From: JBILVQ01 sp044370375
GTDB lineage: Bacteria > Bacteroidota > Bacteroidia > UBA4408
Direction of reading: 5' to 3'
NCBI GenBank assembly: GCA_044370375.1
Contig: JBILVQ010000041.1
Span: 1 to 18,334 of the forward strand
DNA: 18,334 bases
In this document: positions 10,301 to 16,368 of the stretch, piece after piece
How positions within the stretch are numbered: position 1 is the first letter of the stretch
Layout of the letters: each line of letters starts with the position of its first letter
Program-made: the position numbers and the translations under genes
Notes under the pieces: model-generated
Databases searched by the model: none
The model's input: only the letters and a program-made list of their open reading frames with translations
What the model was told of the DNA's origin: nothing

Positions 10301-12403
10301 TCCTTTTGCGGCAGGTGTTGTACTATTCCATTCATTATTTCTTCCATAGGAACCACCGGAATTGTATCGCAGTGTTGAAGAACTGCCGTAGAGGGGAGCC
10401 CCGGATGCATTCACAGAGCCGCCGGTATTGATATTAAAGATTCCATTAATGGTACTACCGGTGGTAGTAAAGGTGATGCCACCACCTGCAATATCCACAT
10501 TGTTAAAGGCGTTGGTACCTGTTACCACGTTATTACCGGCAAAGGAAAATCTTCCTGTACCAGCGGTAAGGGTTCCACTGTTGGCAAAATTGGACGAGTT
10601 AGAAATGTTTAACACATTGGTTCCACTGAAGCTGAGGGTGCCACCTGAATTAACGGTAACCGTATTCAGCGAGGCTGTGGCATCAATGGTAAGAATGTGA
10701 GCATTCATTACCCGAATGCTTACGTTGGTTGGTGAAGAGGAACCTAAATTCCAAGTTGTTCCAACGGAGTAATTGCCGGTTTGAGCGGTGCGCATTTCTA
10801 TGGTTACCGGATTAGGCGTTGCTGAACCAATGGTTACAGCTCCACCTCCATAGTTCCCATCGGCAGGTGCTGCTCTGCTTAAAAAGAGATTGCTCAGGAA
10901 GCCGCTATGCGCGGTAATCATGGCAAAACATTTTAGTTCTTGATTGGCCGTATAACCCAGAGCGGCTTTGGTAAGCTTAAACTCAAAGCCTTTGGTTAAT
11001 CCGCCCGAAGTAATAGCATTGGTACCAAAAGTACCGGCTCCTAGAACTGCATTGGAACCACCACCACCACCGGCAGTACCTGCCAAGGTGAATAGGTTGT
11101 AGGTGTAGGTACCCGATCCGTTGGAGTTGATGACTACGCAATAGTCTGCTGTAAATCCGGCATCAAAAGTAGTTCCTGAATTAAAGTTGGCAATTCCGGC
11201 AGGGGCACCGGTTCTTCCAAAATTACCATCGGTGTATCCACCGGCTTTGGAATCAATAAACATGATTACCGCATCCGAATTAGAATTGTGGCGACCGGCA
11301 ATTCCGAAATACAAATCGGTAGCATCACCAAAAGCATAAAGTGCATTAAGGGCAAAGGCAGAACCAAAGCCGGAGGTAGGTCCACCAATAGAATCGGCAA
11401 AGGAAGTGCTCCAACTGGCCTCGTTGAAATTACCATCAAAAGAAAATCCGGATGTGGTTGTTCCGTTTACAGTTGCTTCAGTTGAATAATTGAAAGCCTT
11501 ATCTACTGTATAAATTTTATAATAATAGGTGGTACCCGAAGATAAGCCAGCATCCGTAAAATTGGTTGCTGTTCCGATAAATGCTACCGTTCCAGTGTTT
11601 GAAACGGTAATTGTATTTGAAATTGAATAAATTCCATTTTGGTTGGGGTCATCGGTTGCAGCCGGGTTAACGGTGTATCTAACAACAACATACCCTCCTC
11701 CATCGACTCCAGCTCCAGGAGCAGTCCAGGAAACATTTAAGGAACTACTTGTTATTGACCCAATGGTAGGTGCAGTAGGGGAATTTGGCGCAGTGTTGTC
11801 CGCAGCACCTTGATAAACTACGAAATCATCAATATCTGCATTAACATTTGATATTCCATTGACCCTAAAAATGGATACGCCATATTTTGGAGATGCTGCT
11901 GAGGACCCTGAAGTTTGTGATTGTTGAACTTTTGTCCAAACCCCACTTGTTCCTGCCAAAGTAACACCCCCATAGGTTCCCGGCTGGGTAGTTCCATCCG
12001 GAGAGTTTCCAATCTGGCCGTTCGCAAAAGCTGTGGCTCCAGAGGTTTTATAAAAAAATTGAACCGTATAGGAGGTGGCATTGACTAAAGCGGCATTGGC
12101 GGCTGTAGGCGATTGGTATCTTCTGGCAGTTGCTGTTGTTGCACCTACAGTTAGGTACTTTGGACCAGATCTTCCTCCAGTTCCGGTTATTAATTGAGTT
12201 CCTGTACCTGCGCTTACCGTCCAATCTGTTCTTTGAACCCCGGTTGCAATCGAGCTAAGCGTTGTAATAGAACCATTTGTTTGAGTCTCAAAACCACCAT
12301 CCATTTGTGGAAAGGTTCCGATAACTTGTTGACAAAATCCTACCGAGGAAATAAACAAGAGTAGGCAAATTTTGGTTGCCTTTTGGGATAAAAGTTGAAA
12401 CAT
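4394..12403 (-). CDS. Giant T9SS-exported modular surface or secreted protein (beta-strand repeats, CBM-like and Fn3-like domains)
   Basis: I start this 2669-residue protein at the ATG at 12403. The longer frame begins with a TTG that lies inside the -7 promoter box. Order: signal peptide (1 to about 25); jelly-roll CBM-like domain (26-200, ending in ADIDDFVVYQG); fibronectin III (205-313, LNVSWTAPGAG then TTYYYKIYTVD); a CBM9/DOMON-like region (318-525, DATDLYFGIAG); a GNYSVGTTW module (537-590); beta-strand repeats; an FPIGD/RYW module (970-1080); a choice-of-anchor-D/ASPM-like Ig domain (1107-1231, FTIENIGAANLNL); an Ig-like domain (1408-1495); a second TW module (from 1510); more repeats; a second FPIGD/RYW module (2341-2449); an Fn3-like domain (2484-2580, YYRLKQTDFDGTVSYSD); and a T9SS type A sorting domain (2581-2669, GMYLLQVSNQSQTRTFKFMK). 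It should be exported by Sec, moved across the outer membrane by T9SS, then anchored or released. No enzyme motif was seen; adhesion or glycan binding is inference. It is G/S/T/N-rich and cysteine-poor. Confidence 0.9.
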   Translation of the reverse strand: MFQLLSQKATKICLLLFISSVGFCQQVIGTFPQMDGGFETQTNGSITTLSSIATGVQRTDWTVSAGTGTQLITGTGGRSGPKYLTVGATTATARRYQSPTAANAALVNATSYTVQFFYKTSGATAFANGQIGNSPDGTTQPGTYGGVTLAGTSGVWTKVQQSQTSGSSAASPKYGVSIFRVNGISNVNADIDDFVVYQGAADNTAPNSPTAPTIGSITSSSLNVSWTAPGAGVDGGGYVVVRYTVNPAATDDPNQNGIYSISNTITVSNTGTVAFIGTATNFTDAGLSSGTTYYYKIYTVDKAFNYSTEATVNGTTTSGFSFDGNFNEASWSTSFADSIGGPTSGFGSAFALNALYAFGDATDLYFGIAGRHNSNSDAVIMFIDSKAGGYTDGNFGRTGAPAGIANFNSGTTFDAGFTADYCVVINSNGSGTYTYNLFTLAGTAGGGGGSNAVLGAGTFGTNAITSGGLTKGFEFKLTKAALGYTANQELKCFAMITAHSGFLSNLFLSRAAPADGNYGGGAVTIGSATPNPVTIEMRTAQTGNYSVGTTWNLGSSSPTNVSIRVMNAHILTIDATASLNTVTVNSGGTLSFSGTNVLNISNSSNFANSGTLTAGTGRFSFAGNNVVTGTNAFNNVDIAGGGITFTTTGSTINGIFNINTGGSVNASGAPLYGSSSTLRYNSGGSYGRNNEWNSTTPAAKGYPYNVQISSNTSVRPGANAGTGTSWEIGGNLTVDAGSGFYMDFAAEDMNTSIRVKGNIALSGGLSLSDNFGGDIKVEGNFNIFASATLNPKQRAVHFVKNGTQNLTKATAVTLHYIVVGEPAASSTLVLNGMDLTVTAPAGGNGISFNSATDVIDLNGRTLTLGTAGTANTIAGSGTFKGSSSSNLSFLGTGSVGIVRFTTGSQTLNNLTIDRTSTGEIELGTNLSLSGNLNLTNGIVKLSSNHLTLSATSTVTGSLSNTNMVAAHGTGELRKTFTATGSFTFPIGDIGGANGDQYSPVTVNVTAGTFSSAYVGARVIDVKHPSNSAPTDYLTRYWSLSQSGISTPSYTIDLNYENGDIQGTEANSKAARFNGGSWLVGTLVNTATNIANFTGINLLGEFTAGDPVSDKEINVIGNGNNIVDGDVTPIAADHTDFGTIAAGANIVRTFTIENIGAANLNLTGAPLVQISGSSAFVVTTQPSSSLLPNATQLTFQVTFTPVAMGLQTATITILNDDSDEATYNFDIQGTGTPSNISDIIADGAFSYPSNIDYTLHQAATITNTGNSLGVYRFFIRDGGGTSDGDALPTILTSVVFNVTNIDNIRTAALFNSSTLVNNSPVINYGLGTITFTGLSGANVTANDNGQNDLTLRITFLGSVTDNEQMEFTIASANVTAAGTNTSSLFTGFSSAISSTTADRNRIEVVASVLEWIQQPFNTSVTATMIPNVSVAAEDALGNRDLDFTTQIRLTSTGTMTGDPIDVAAVAGLATFSVVHTVAGAGLTLNAERFGSLDWDITSNTFTISATPLNAFRTTSAGTWAAATWEQFNGSSWVGSASPATNTSNFVYIRHAITSGGSISPGNVVIENAGTLTNTASSTYGTSLLVKTGGTLQINASLTVSGTFTVEAGGNVNVNFAFGNPVTSLWAGTENFDPASNLTFTEWDAAADVIVPDNTAISTNTYSGYTACFGNVIFDFGANLSASDDMIILGSTVNINLAHGDLIFRSNSTAGADFRIATTGTVTSGIGGDLLIENTWTTNNINGKTSGTLDFTIGGNFTQDAGVFRVFSGTSVSTTLSILGNLTLNGGTYSLNSTSAALAGSTTILNGNLFVGASATLTSADADCKIVFSAAGSQDATFNAAIGANVDFEIDNGAEVRMLTNFPLSNASNNMAVLSGGSLFFNYFNLTGPGIFDLNAGGKLKITSADGVNVSPSALGNVLNTGTRNFSNTGIYHYFGNVSPQTTGTGMAATSSAKRIIIEKSSAFLIVNLTQSVGTTDSLIIRQGVLVETDAAYISGSGVLSMTGGTYRSSLSSGISSYPALSGNYDLTGGIVEMNGAGTNQTLRGSRTYHHLRISGSNVLGSNAKSLTSGITVNNQLEFTGTNPVFDIASFAVSGSGGLVMGTGRLRTSKVSTNLPELDGTTVAYSLTGGTIEFYGTVSGQQQLIRAVDGSSNTISYFNIEVNAGAANLVSAAGAGNVDAAASFVLNGTLTVNSPAVLRLDNTDAISGNGNFVLTAGSTLLYGSPNGIKTSGTGVLDGNIRISGTRTFPTTAGYGWVGAQTPQNVGNALPTTMAGMHLFKTNATDVVLMPAATHTVTDLLTLNTGRLDLSNNELILGTTSGNGTLTGGSSSSYLMVWDGAYNGKFTRHTNSLVNYAFPIGDNNGYTPIAINLKAGTLSNATLEATMTDGAHPQLGTSTNYVSRYWTIEPTGISNPNYDVVYSYAASGDEVGAAATLFPFKYNSNGWIGSPGSPSSSIMGTSASKVGTQFTWNDLFTFSDFTGNGNGSPLPITLLSFNAKPEIDVVITQWQTASEVNNDYFTIERSANGQIFETIGVMDGAGNSSQLLSYSFIDYAPLKGTGYYRLKQTDFDGTVSYSDIVAVNFGTSNSTANITATLNPYAEELLISLGENMEGETLINLFDISGKLVFTSTMLDNNDLNQIHIPFNFQDRGMYLLQVSNQSQTRTFKFMK

Positions 12404-12436
12404 AAGAATTGTTTTAAAAAGGGTTGGAGCCCGATG

Positions 12437-12444
12437 CAAAGGTA
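12437..12444 (-). promoter_or_regulatory. Promoter -7 element of the giant T9SS gene
   Basis: Read on the minus strand, 12444-12437 is TACCTTTG, an exact match to the Bacteroidota -7 consensus TAnnTTTG. No good -33 TTTG is visible 19-21 bases upstream. A start of transcription near 12431 would give a leader of roughly 28 bases before the ATG at 12403. The box covers the TTG at which the longer reading frame would begin, which argues against that start. Confidence 0.55.
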
Positions 12445-12534
12445 CGTTAAATGAGGCAAAAAGGTTACCCTTTGTGCCCGTTTTTGGGCATTGGAGTGTT
12501 AATAAATGGCTAGATTTTATGTCTGGAGTTGAAT

Positions 12535-12570
12535 AAAAAAAGGCCGAATCAAGATTGATTCGGCCTTTTT
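12535..12570 (-). terminator. Terminator of the yceI-like gene (symmetrical, possibly bidirectional)
   Basis: AAAAAGGCCGAATC (12537-12550) pairs with GATTCGGCCTTTTT (12557-12570) around a six-base loop, a 14-bp perfect stem. On the minus strand it lies about 18 bases past the YceI stop and ends in a run of seven T. The rest of the interval up to the giant gene holds only that gene's promoter and leader. Confidence 0.88.
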
Positions 12571-12588
12571 GATAAGGGGTTGTTATCC

Positions 12589-13176
12589 TTATTTTTTGTC
12601 TTTGGCTAGTTCAATGTTGATTTTGATTTCAACCATATCGCCAACAACAGCGCCTGCTTCAGCCATGGTATTCCATTTTAAACCGTAATCAAAACGGTTG
12701 ATGGAACCCACCAATTTAAATCCGGCCTTTGTATTTCCGTAAGGGTCTTTTACGGTTCCATTGTAAACCACATCAAACTCAACGGTTTTGGTGATGTCGC
12801 GAATGGTTAATTGCCCGGTTAATTTATATTTTTTACCCTCTACTTTCTTGAAAGAAGTGCTTTTAAAGGTCATTTTAGGGAATTTCTCTGCATTAAAGAA
12901 ATCGTCACTTTTCAAGTGATTATCGCGCATTTCATTGTCCGTATTGATAGATGCAACGTCAACGGTGAATTGAATATTCGCTCCGTTGAAATCATCGGAG
13001 GTAGTGCTAACAGTACCCCCAAAGGTTTTGAAAAAACCAACGGTTTCGGAGATAACCAAATGGGAAACCGAAAATTCGATTTTGGTGTGTGCGTTGTCAA
13101 CACTCCAGGTGCTCTGTGCCATGGAGGCAAACCCTGTAAATAAGGCCAAGCCAAGGGCTAAAAATAATTTTTTCAT
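12589..13176 (-). CDS. YceI-family exported lipid-binding-like protein
   Basis: This 195-residue protein begins with a clear Sec signal peptide (MKKLFLALGLALFTGFASMA, cleavage near residue 20). The YceI beta-barrel follows: STWSVDNAHTKIEFSVSHLV at the start of the mature protein, then GGTVSTTSDDF, IQFTVDVASINTDNEMRDNH, LKSDDFFNAEKFPKMTF, GQLTIRDITKTVEFDV and a closing VEIKINIEL. These are the conserved blocks of the family, and the length is typical. Characterised members bind a polyisoprenoid or fatty-acid-like lipid in the barrel, and others respond to stress or acid. The physiological role in this organism is unknown. It has its own promoter and terminator, so it appears monocistronic, divergent from dnaG. 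Confidence 0.93.
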   Translation of the reverse strand: MKKLFLALGLALFTGFASMAQSTWSVDNAHTKIEFSVSHLVISETVGFFKTFGGTVSTTSDDFNGANIQFTVDVASINTDNEMRDNHLKSDDFFNAEKFPKMTFKSTSFKKVEGKKYKLTGQLTIRDITKTVEFDVVYNGTVKDPYGNTKAGFKLVGSINRFDYGLKWNTMAEAGAVVGDMVEIKINIELAKDKK

Positions 13177-13193
13177 GTTGTTTTGATTGGCAA

Positions 13194-13224
13194 CAAATGT
13201 ATAGAAAATAAATGTTATAACACT
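13194..13224 (-). promoter_or_regulatory. Promoter of the yceI-like gene
   Basis: On the minus strand, TACATTTG at 13201-13194 is a perfect -7 box. A weak -33 candidate, AGTG at 13224-13221, stands 19 bases upstream. The ATG at 13176 lies 17 bases beyond the -7 box, so the leader would be only about 12 bases. Elsewhere in the roughly 300-base gap to dnaG I see one hairpin (reported separately) and the dnaG -7 box, but no gene. Confidence 0.6.
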
Positions 13225-13377
13225 TAATGTTTTAGAACTTATTTTGAATCATTCCATAAATGTATTTGTAAGTTGTTGATATTGAGTTATTTGAATTTTA
13301 CGGACATACATTGAGGTATAAATCCTTGGGTTTTGGTGCAACCTTTTAGAACCCATCCTTTCAAGCTTCTTTTCAAT

Positions 13378-13417
13378 CTTCAACCCCAAATTGCCTTATT
13401 GATTTTGGGAATTGAAG
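13378..13417. other. Imperfect inverted repeat upstream of dnaG
   Basis: CTTCAA (13378-13383) pairs with TTGAAG (13412-13417), and CCCAAA (13385-13390) pairs with TTTGGG (13404-13409). The result is a 12-bp stem with a small internal loop and a 13-base end loop. It lies 45-85 bases upstream of the dnaG -7 box, between two divergent genes, where no terminator is needed. It could be an operator or a chance structure in A+T-rich DNA. Confidence 0.3.
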
Positions 13418-13461
13418 GGTTATTTTCATTTTCTGTAATCGGTTTTTCCAGACAATTGGAT

Positions 13462-13469
13462 TACCTTCG
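13462..13469 (+). promoter_or_regulatory. Candidate dnaG promoter -7 element
   Basis: TACCTTCG matches TAnnTTTG at five of six fixed positions. The ATG of dnaG follows six bases later at 13476, so transcription would start at or just before the start codon. No convincing -33 TTTG stands 19-21 bases upstream. Confidence 0.4.
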
Positions 13470-13475
13470 TGCTGC

Positions 13476-15449
13476 ATGATTCCACGCGAAACGGTCAGTC
13501 AGATCATTGATTCGGCAGCAATTTTAGATGTTGTAGGCGATTACGTTAGTTTAAAGCGGCGGGGGGCGAATTACTTGGGCCTTTGTCCCTTTCATAACGA
13601 AAAATCTCCCTCTTTCACTGTTAGTCCCTCTAAAGGTATTTACAAGTGTTTTGGCTGTGGAAAATCGGGCGACAGTGTAAAGTTTTTAATGGAGCAGGAG
13701 TCCATGTCCTACCCTGAAGCGCTTCGGTTTCTCGCCAAAAAGGCAGGGATTGAAATTAAGGAGGAGGTTCAAAGCGATGAACATTTGCTGGAGCAAAAAG
13801 AAAAGGAAGCTTTGTTTTTGGTTCATGCCTTTGCTCAAAAAACATTTACTGAAGATTTGTTTGAAAGTGAAGAGGGAAAAAATATTGGACTTTCTTATTT
13901 AAGAGAAAGAGGTTTCACGCCCAGCAGCATTGATAAATTTTTGTTGGGTTATGCACATTCCGAGAGGGATCATTTTGCAAAAAAGGCCATTGAAAGCGGT
14001 TATCAAAAGGAGTATTTGGTTAAATCGGGTATTGTTATTGAAGGTGAGAGGGGATTGTTCGACCGCTTTGCCGGCCGGGTAATTTTTCCGATTCAAAATT
14101 TATCGGGCCGTGTGATTGGTTTTGGTGGAAGGATTTTGACCAATGATAAAAAAACGGCCAAATACCTCAATTCGCCGGAAACCGACATTTACCACAAGAG
14201 CAATGTTTTGTATGGCCTTACCCAAGCCAGGAAAGCAATCATCCAAAACGATAATTGTTTTTTGGTGGAAGGTTATACCGATGTAATTTCATTGCATCAG
14301 GCCGGGGTTGAAAACGTTGTTTCTTCATCCGGAACATCGCTTACCATTGAGCAAATCAGACTCATCAGACGCTTTACCCGGAACATTACCGTCATGTATG
14401 ATGGAGATGCGGCCGGGATAAAAGCATCTTTCAGGGGAATTGATTTACTGTTGGCGGAAGGCATGAACATCAAGGTATTATTGTTCCCTGACGGAGAAGA
14501 TCCTGATTCATTTTCGCGAAAGACCCCGCAGCATGAGCTCCTGGATTTTCTCAGTAAAAACACCACCGATTTTATACGATTCAAAGCATCTCTTCTTTTA
14601 AAAGATGTTCAACATGATCCTATCAAAAAGGCAGGATTGATTCATGAGATGGTTGAGTCAATTGCTCTTATTCCTGATCCCATCGTTCGTTCTTTATTCG
14701 TAAAAGAATGTGCCATATTGATGGAGGTTGGTGAAAATATGCTCAGCGTAGAGGTCAATAAGCAGCTTCGAAAAAAACGCGATGATCAGTCGAAGAAAAG
14801 TCAAACCGAAAGTTTCGCAGAGGAGTTAAAAAAAGAAGAAGAAGCGCTCAGTGGAATTCCGGAAATCGATTCGTCTCCCGATCCGGTAGTGAAAGCTGAA
14901 TGGCATTTAATTCGGTTAATGGTGAGGTATGGTGAAAGAACCGTGCATGTACCCCTGAATGCGGAGCAAACCCAGGAAGGAGCTCCTCAACATTGGGAAA
15001 CTTTGGCTGCCAACTATATGAAATTTTTGTTAGACCAAATTGAATACAAGTTTAAGGAAGATATTCATCAGTCTATTTTTGATGAAAATAACAAAAGAAT
15101 TGAAGAGAATATAATTCCTGAACAACAGATTTTTTTAAGGCATGAGAATGAAGCAATACAACAATTGGCCATTGATTTGGTAACCACCAATCATCAGTTA
15201 AGTCCTAATTGGAGTGAGCGATTTAAGTTAATCATTGTGAGTGAGGAAGATCATTTGTTAAGGACCATTGACAGGGCTTTTAGTAATCTTCAATTGCATC
15301 TTGTTCTTGAAAAAATCAACTTGATTTCAACCGAGCTCGCAGCCGAAAAAGATGAAAACAACCAGTTAATTGCTTTACAGAAGTTGAAAGAACTGAATGA
15401 AAGCAAAATGATGCTAGCTCAGGTATTGGGAACGGTTATTTTGGGTTAA
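13476..15449 (+). CDS. dnaG: DNA primase DnaG
   Basis: DnaG makes the RNA primers for lagging-strand synthesis together with the replicative helicase. The 657-residue product has the full bacterial layout. The N-terminal CHC2 zinc ribbon has its ligands at Cys37, His40, Cys58 and Cys61 (CPFHNEKSPSF, YKCFGCGKSGD). The catalytic core contains RFAGRVIFPI (197-206) and GFGGR. The Toprim domain carries LVEGYTDV with Glu265 and MYDGDAAG with Asp309 and Asp311, the same residue numbers as in E. coli, followed by LLFPDGEDPDSF. The C-terminal third is helical and divergent, as expected for a helicase-interaction region. No Shine-Dalgarno sequence is seen. Unlike the rpsU-dnaG-rpoD arrangement of E. 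coli, it stands alone here, divergent from a YceI gene. Confidence 0.97.
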   Translation: MIPRETVSQIIDSAAILDVVGDYVSLKRRGANYLGLCPFHNEKSPSFTVSPSKGIYKCFGCGKSGDSVKFLMEQESMSYPEALRFLAKKAGIEIKEEVQSDEHLLEQKEKEALFLVHAFAQKTFTEDLFESEEGKNIGLSYLRERGFTPSSIDKFLLGYAHSERDHFAKKAIESGYQKEYLVKSGIVIEGERGLFDRFAGRVIFPIQNLSGRVIGFGGRILTNDKKTAKYLNSPETDIYHKSNVLYGLTQARKAIIQNDNCFLVEGYTDVISLHQAGVENVVSSSGTSLTIEQIRLIRRFTRNITVMYDGDAAGIKASFRGIDLLLAEGMNIKVLLFPDGEDPDSFSRKTPQHELLDFLSKNTTDFIRFKASLLLKDVQHDPIKKAGLIHEMVESIALIPDPIVRSLFVKECAILMEVGENMLSVEVNKQLRKKRDDQSKKSQTESFAEELKKEEEALSGIPEIDSSPDPVVKAEWHLIRLMVRYGERTVHVPLNAEQTQEGAPQHWETLAANYMKFLLDQIEYKFKEDIHQSIFDENNKRIEENIIPEQQIFLRHENEAIQQLAIDLVTTNHQLSPNWSERFKLIIVSEEDHLLRTIDRAFSNLQLHLVLEKINLISTELAAEKDENNQLIALQKLKELNESKMMLAQVLGTVILG

Positions 15450-15451
15450 AG

Positions 15452-15488
15452 ATTGTTCTTTATTTTTAGGACAATAAATATTTTTTTT
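15452..15488 (+). terminator. Possible weak terminator of dnaG
   Basis: ATTGTTCT (15452-15459) pairs with AGGACAAT (15468-15475), an 8-bp stem with one G-T pair and an 8-base loop. A T-run (TATTTTTTTT) follows after three A residues. The structure overlaps the last codons of the convergent membrane-protein gene. The gap before the T-run makes it a weak candidate. Confidence 0.35.
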
Positions 15489-15930
15489 GAACCCCCGGCA
15501 GAAGGGCTACAATAATGATGATGATTCCGGTGAAGGCAAAATAGGATTGCACAGATGCACTATGTCCGATCCAGAATATTTGTACATCCATCCAAACTAC
15601 CAGCATGATGCCGGTGTATAAAGCATATGTCCAACCCCAATGTTGTTGTTTGTAGATATTAAGAAAATTGAGTCCTTTTGTGTTGGGTTGAAAAATTAAT
15701 CCGTACAAACTCATTAATGGAAATAATCCAAGCATGAAAAACAAGATTAAGCCCGGAATTAAATAAGTTCTAAACGGAGAATCTGTTAAAAAAAACAAGG
15801 GAATATCTAGTCTTTTTCCACTGGGGTCAATGATTAAATTGCTGCCGCCATACAAGGAGCCGAGTCCAACAACCAACATCAAAAGCCATAGCAGTAAAAC
15901 TCCGGCAGAAAATTTCTTTTTTTGTTTCAT
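15466..15930 (-). CDS. Conserved four-span inner-membrane protein of unknown function
   Basis: This 154-residue protein has four hydrophobic spans at about 9-29, 55-80, 98-118 and 130-147, with a short basic N-terminus (MKQKKK) probably in the cytoplasm. Between spans 1 and 2 lies YGGSNLIIDPSGKRLDIPL followed by SPFRTYLIPG. I recall a similar DPSG...SPF..YLIPG pattern in uncharacterised small membrane proteins, but I know no function for them and name none. The ATG follows the stop of the DUF1801 gene with a single base between (TAACATG), so the two are likely co-transcribed and translationally coupled. Its end converges on dnaG only 16 bases away. Confidence 0.75.
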   Translation of the reverse strand: MKQKKKFSAGVLLLWLLMLVVGLGSLYGGSNLIIDPSGKRLDIPLFFLTDSPFRTYLIPGLILFFMLGLFPLMSLYGLIFQPNTKGLNFLNIYKQQHWGWTYALYTGIMLVVWMDVQIFWIGHSASVQSYFAFTGIIIIIVALLPGVQKKYLLS

Positions 15931-15931
15931 G

Positions 15932-16321
15932 TTATTTTTTTCTGTTAGCCTTGCGTGTTGGCGCCTGTTTTTTGTTTTGTGTTTTTTCGAATTGAATGGC
16001 CTCCAACACTAAGGCTTTTACAAGTGTCAAATCGAGGTCTTTTTTGTTTTTAATCGTCAGTCCCGAAATCATGCTTCTTTTTTTTGCGTCCAAGTAAACT
16101 TGCTCGGGATCCAATTGTAAACCATTTATAAAACACAATTCAATGCCACCTTTCTTTTGGGGTGAAAGATAACACAGCCATTTTTGGTAATCGTAAAATG
16201 GCAATTTAAATCGTGTTTTGCAACTAACTCCGGTAATAGCACTAATTTCGTGGTGCAAAATGGTGGCAATTTCGCATTCAATTTCGGGCAAGGAATTGAT
16301 GAATTCTTCCGGATTTTGCAT
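15932..16321 (-). CDS. DUF1801 (YdhG-like) family protein
   Basis: I place the start at the ATG at 16321 (129 residues, MQNPEEFINSLPEIECEIA). The reading frame extends to a TTG at 16339, but that TTG sits inside the -7 promoter box. The sequence follows the DUF1801 pattern: an acidic helical start, then KTRFKLPFYDYQKWLCYLSP, then KKGGIELCFINGLQLDPEQ, and RSMISGLTIKNKKDLDLTL near the end. The fold resembles a small alpha/beta domain and the biochemical role is unknown. The C-terminus is lysine- and arginine-rich (KKQAPTRKANRKK), perhaps a flexible nucleic-acid or membrane contact. It is first in a two-gene operon with the downstream membrane protein. Confidence 0.8.
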   Translation of the reverse strand: MQNPEEFINSLPEIECEIATILHHEISAITGVSCKTRFKLPFYDYQKWLCYLSPQKKGGIELCFINGLQLDPEQVYLDAKKRSMISGLTIKNKKDLDLTLVKALVLEAIQFEKTQNKKQAPTRKANRKK

Positions 16322-16336
16322 GGGTACTTCGGTATT

Positions 16337-16368
16337 CAATATTAATTAATTTCAAGAAAAGCACCAAA
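16337..16368 (-). promoter_or_regulatory. Promoter of the DUF1801-membrane protein operon
   Basis: On the minus strand, TTTG at 16368-16365 is an exact -33 box. After a 20-base spacer comes TAATATTG at 16344-16337, which matches TAnnTTTG at five of six fixed positions. The ATG at 16321 would have a leader of about 10 bases. The -33 box shares one base (16368) with the start codon of the divergent pirin gene, so the intergenic space is fully used. I see no equally good promoter for pirin. Confidence 0.6.

Noticed and set aside
4890..11485. Many plus-strand open frames of 65-138 codons opposite the giant gene.
   Set aside because: They are valine-, proline- and lysine-rich shadows created by the repetitive G/S/T/N-rich codons on the other strand, with no start signals or recognisable domains.
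12329..12403. Possible lipoprotein signal in the giant protein (VGFC near residue 24).
   Set aside because: The residue before the cysteine is Phe, not Gly, Ala or Ser, so it is not a lipobox. A T9SS sorting domain is present instead.
4394..12403. A CRISPR-like or tandem-repeat array within the giant gene.
   Set aside because: The periodicity is at the protein level and degenerate. I found no exact, regularly spaced DNA repeats.
12404..12439. Longer N-terminus of the giant protein, starting at 12439 (MHRAPTLFK).
   Set aside because: The first codon there is TTG and lies inside a perfect TACCTTTG -7 box. The ATG at 12403 starts a proper signal peptide.
16322..16339. TTG start six codons upstream for the DUF1801 gene.
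   Set aside because: The TTG is part of the TAATATTG -7 box, and an ATG lies six codons downstream.
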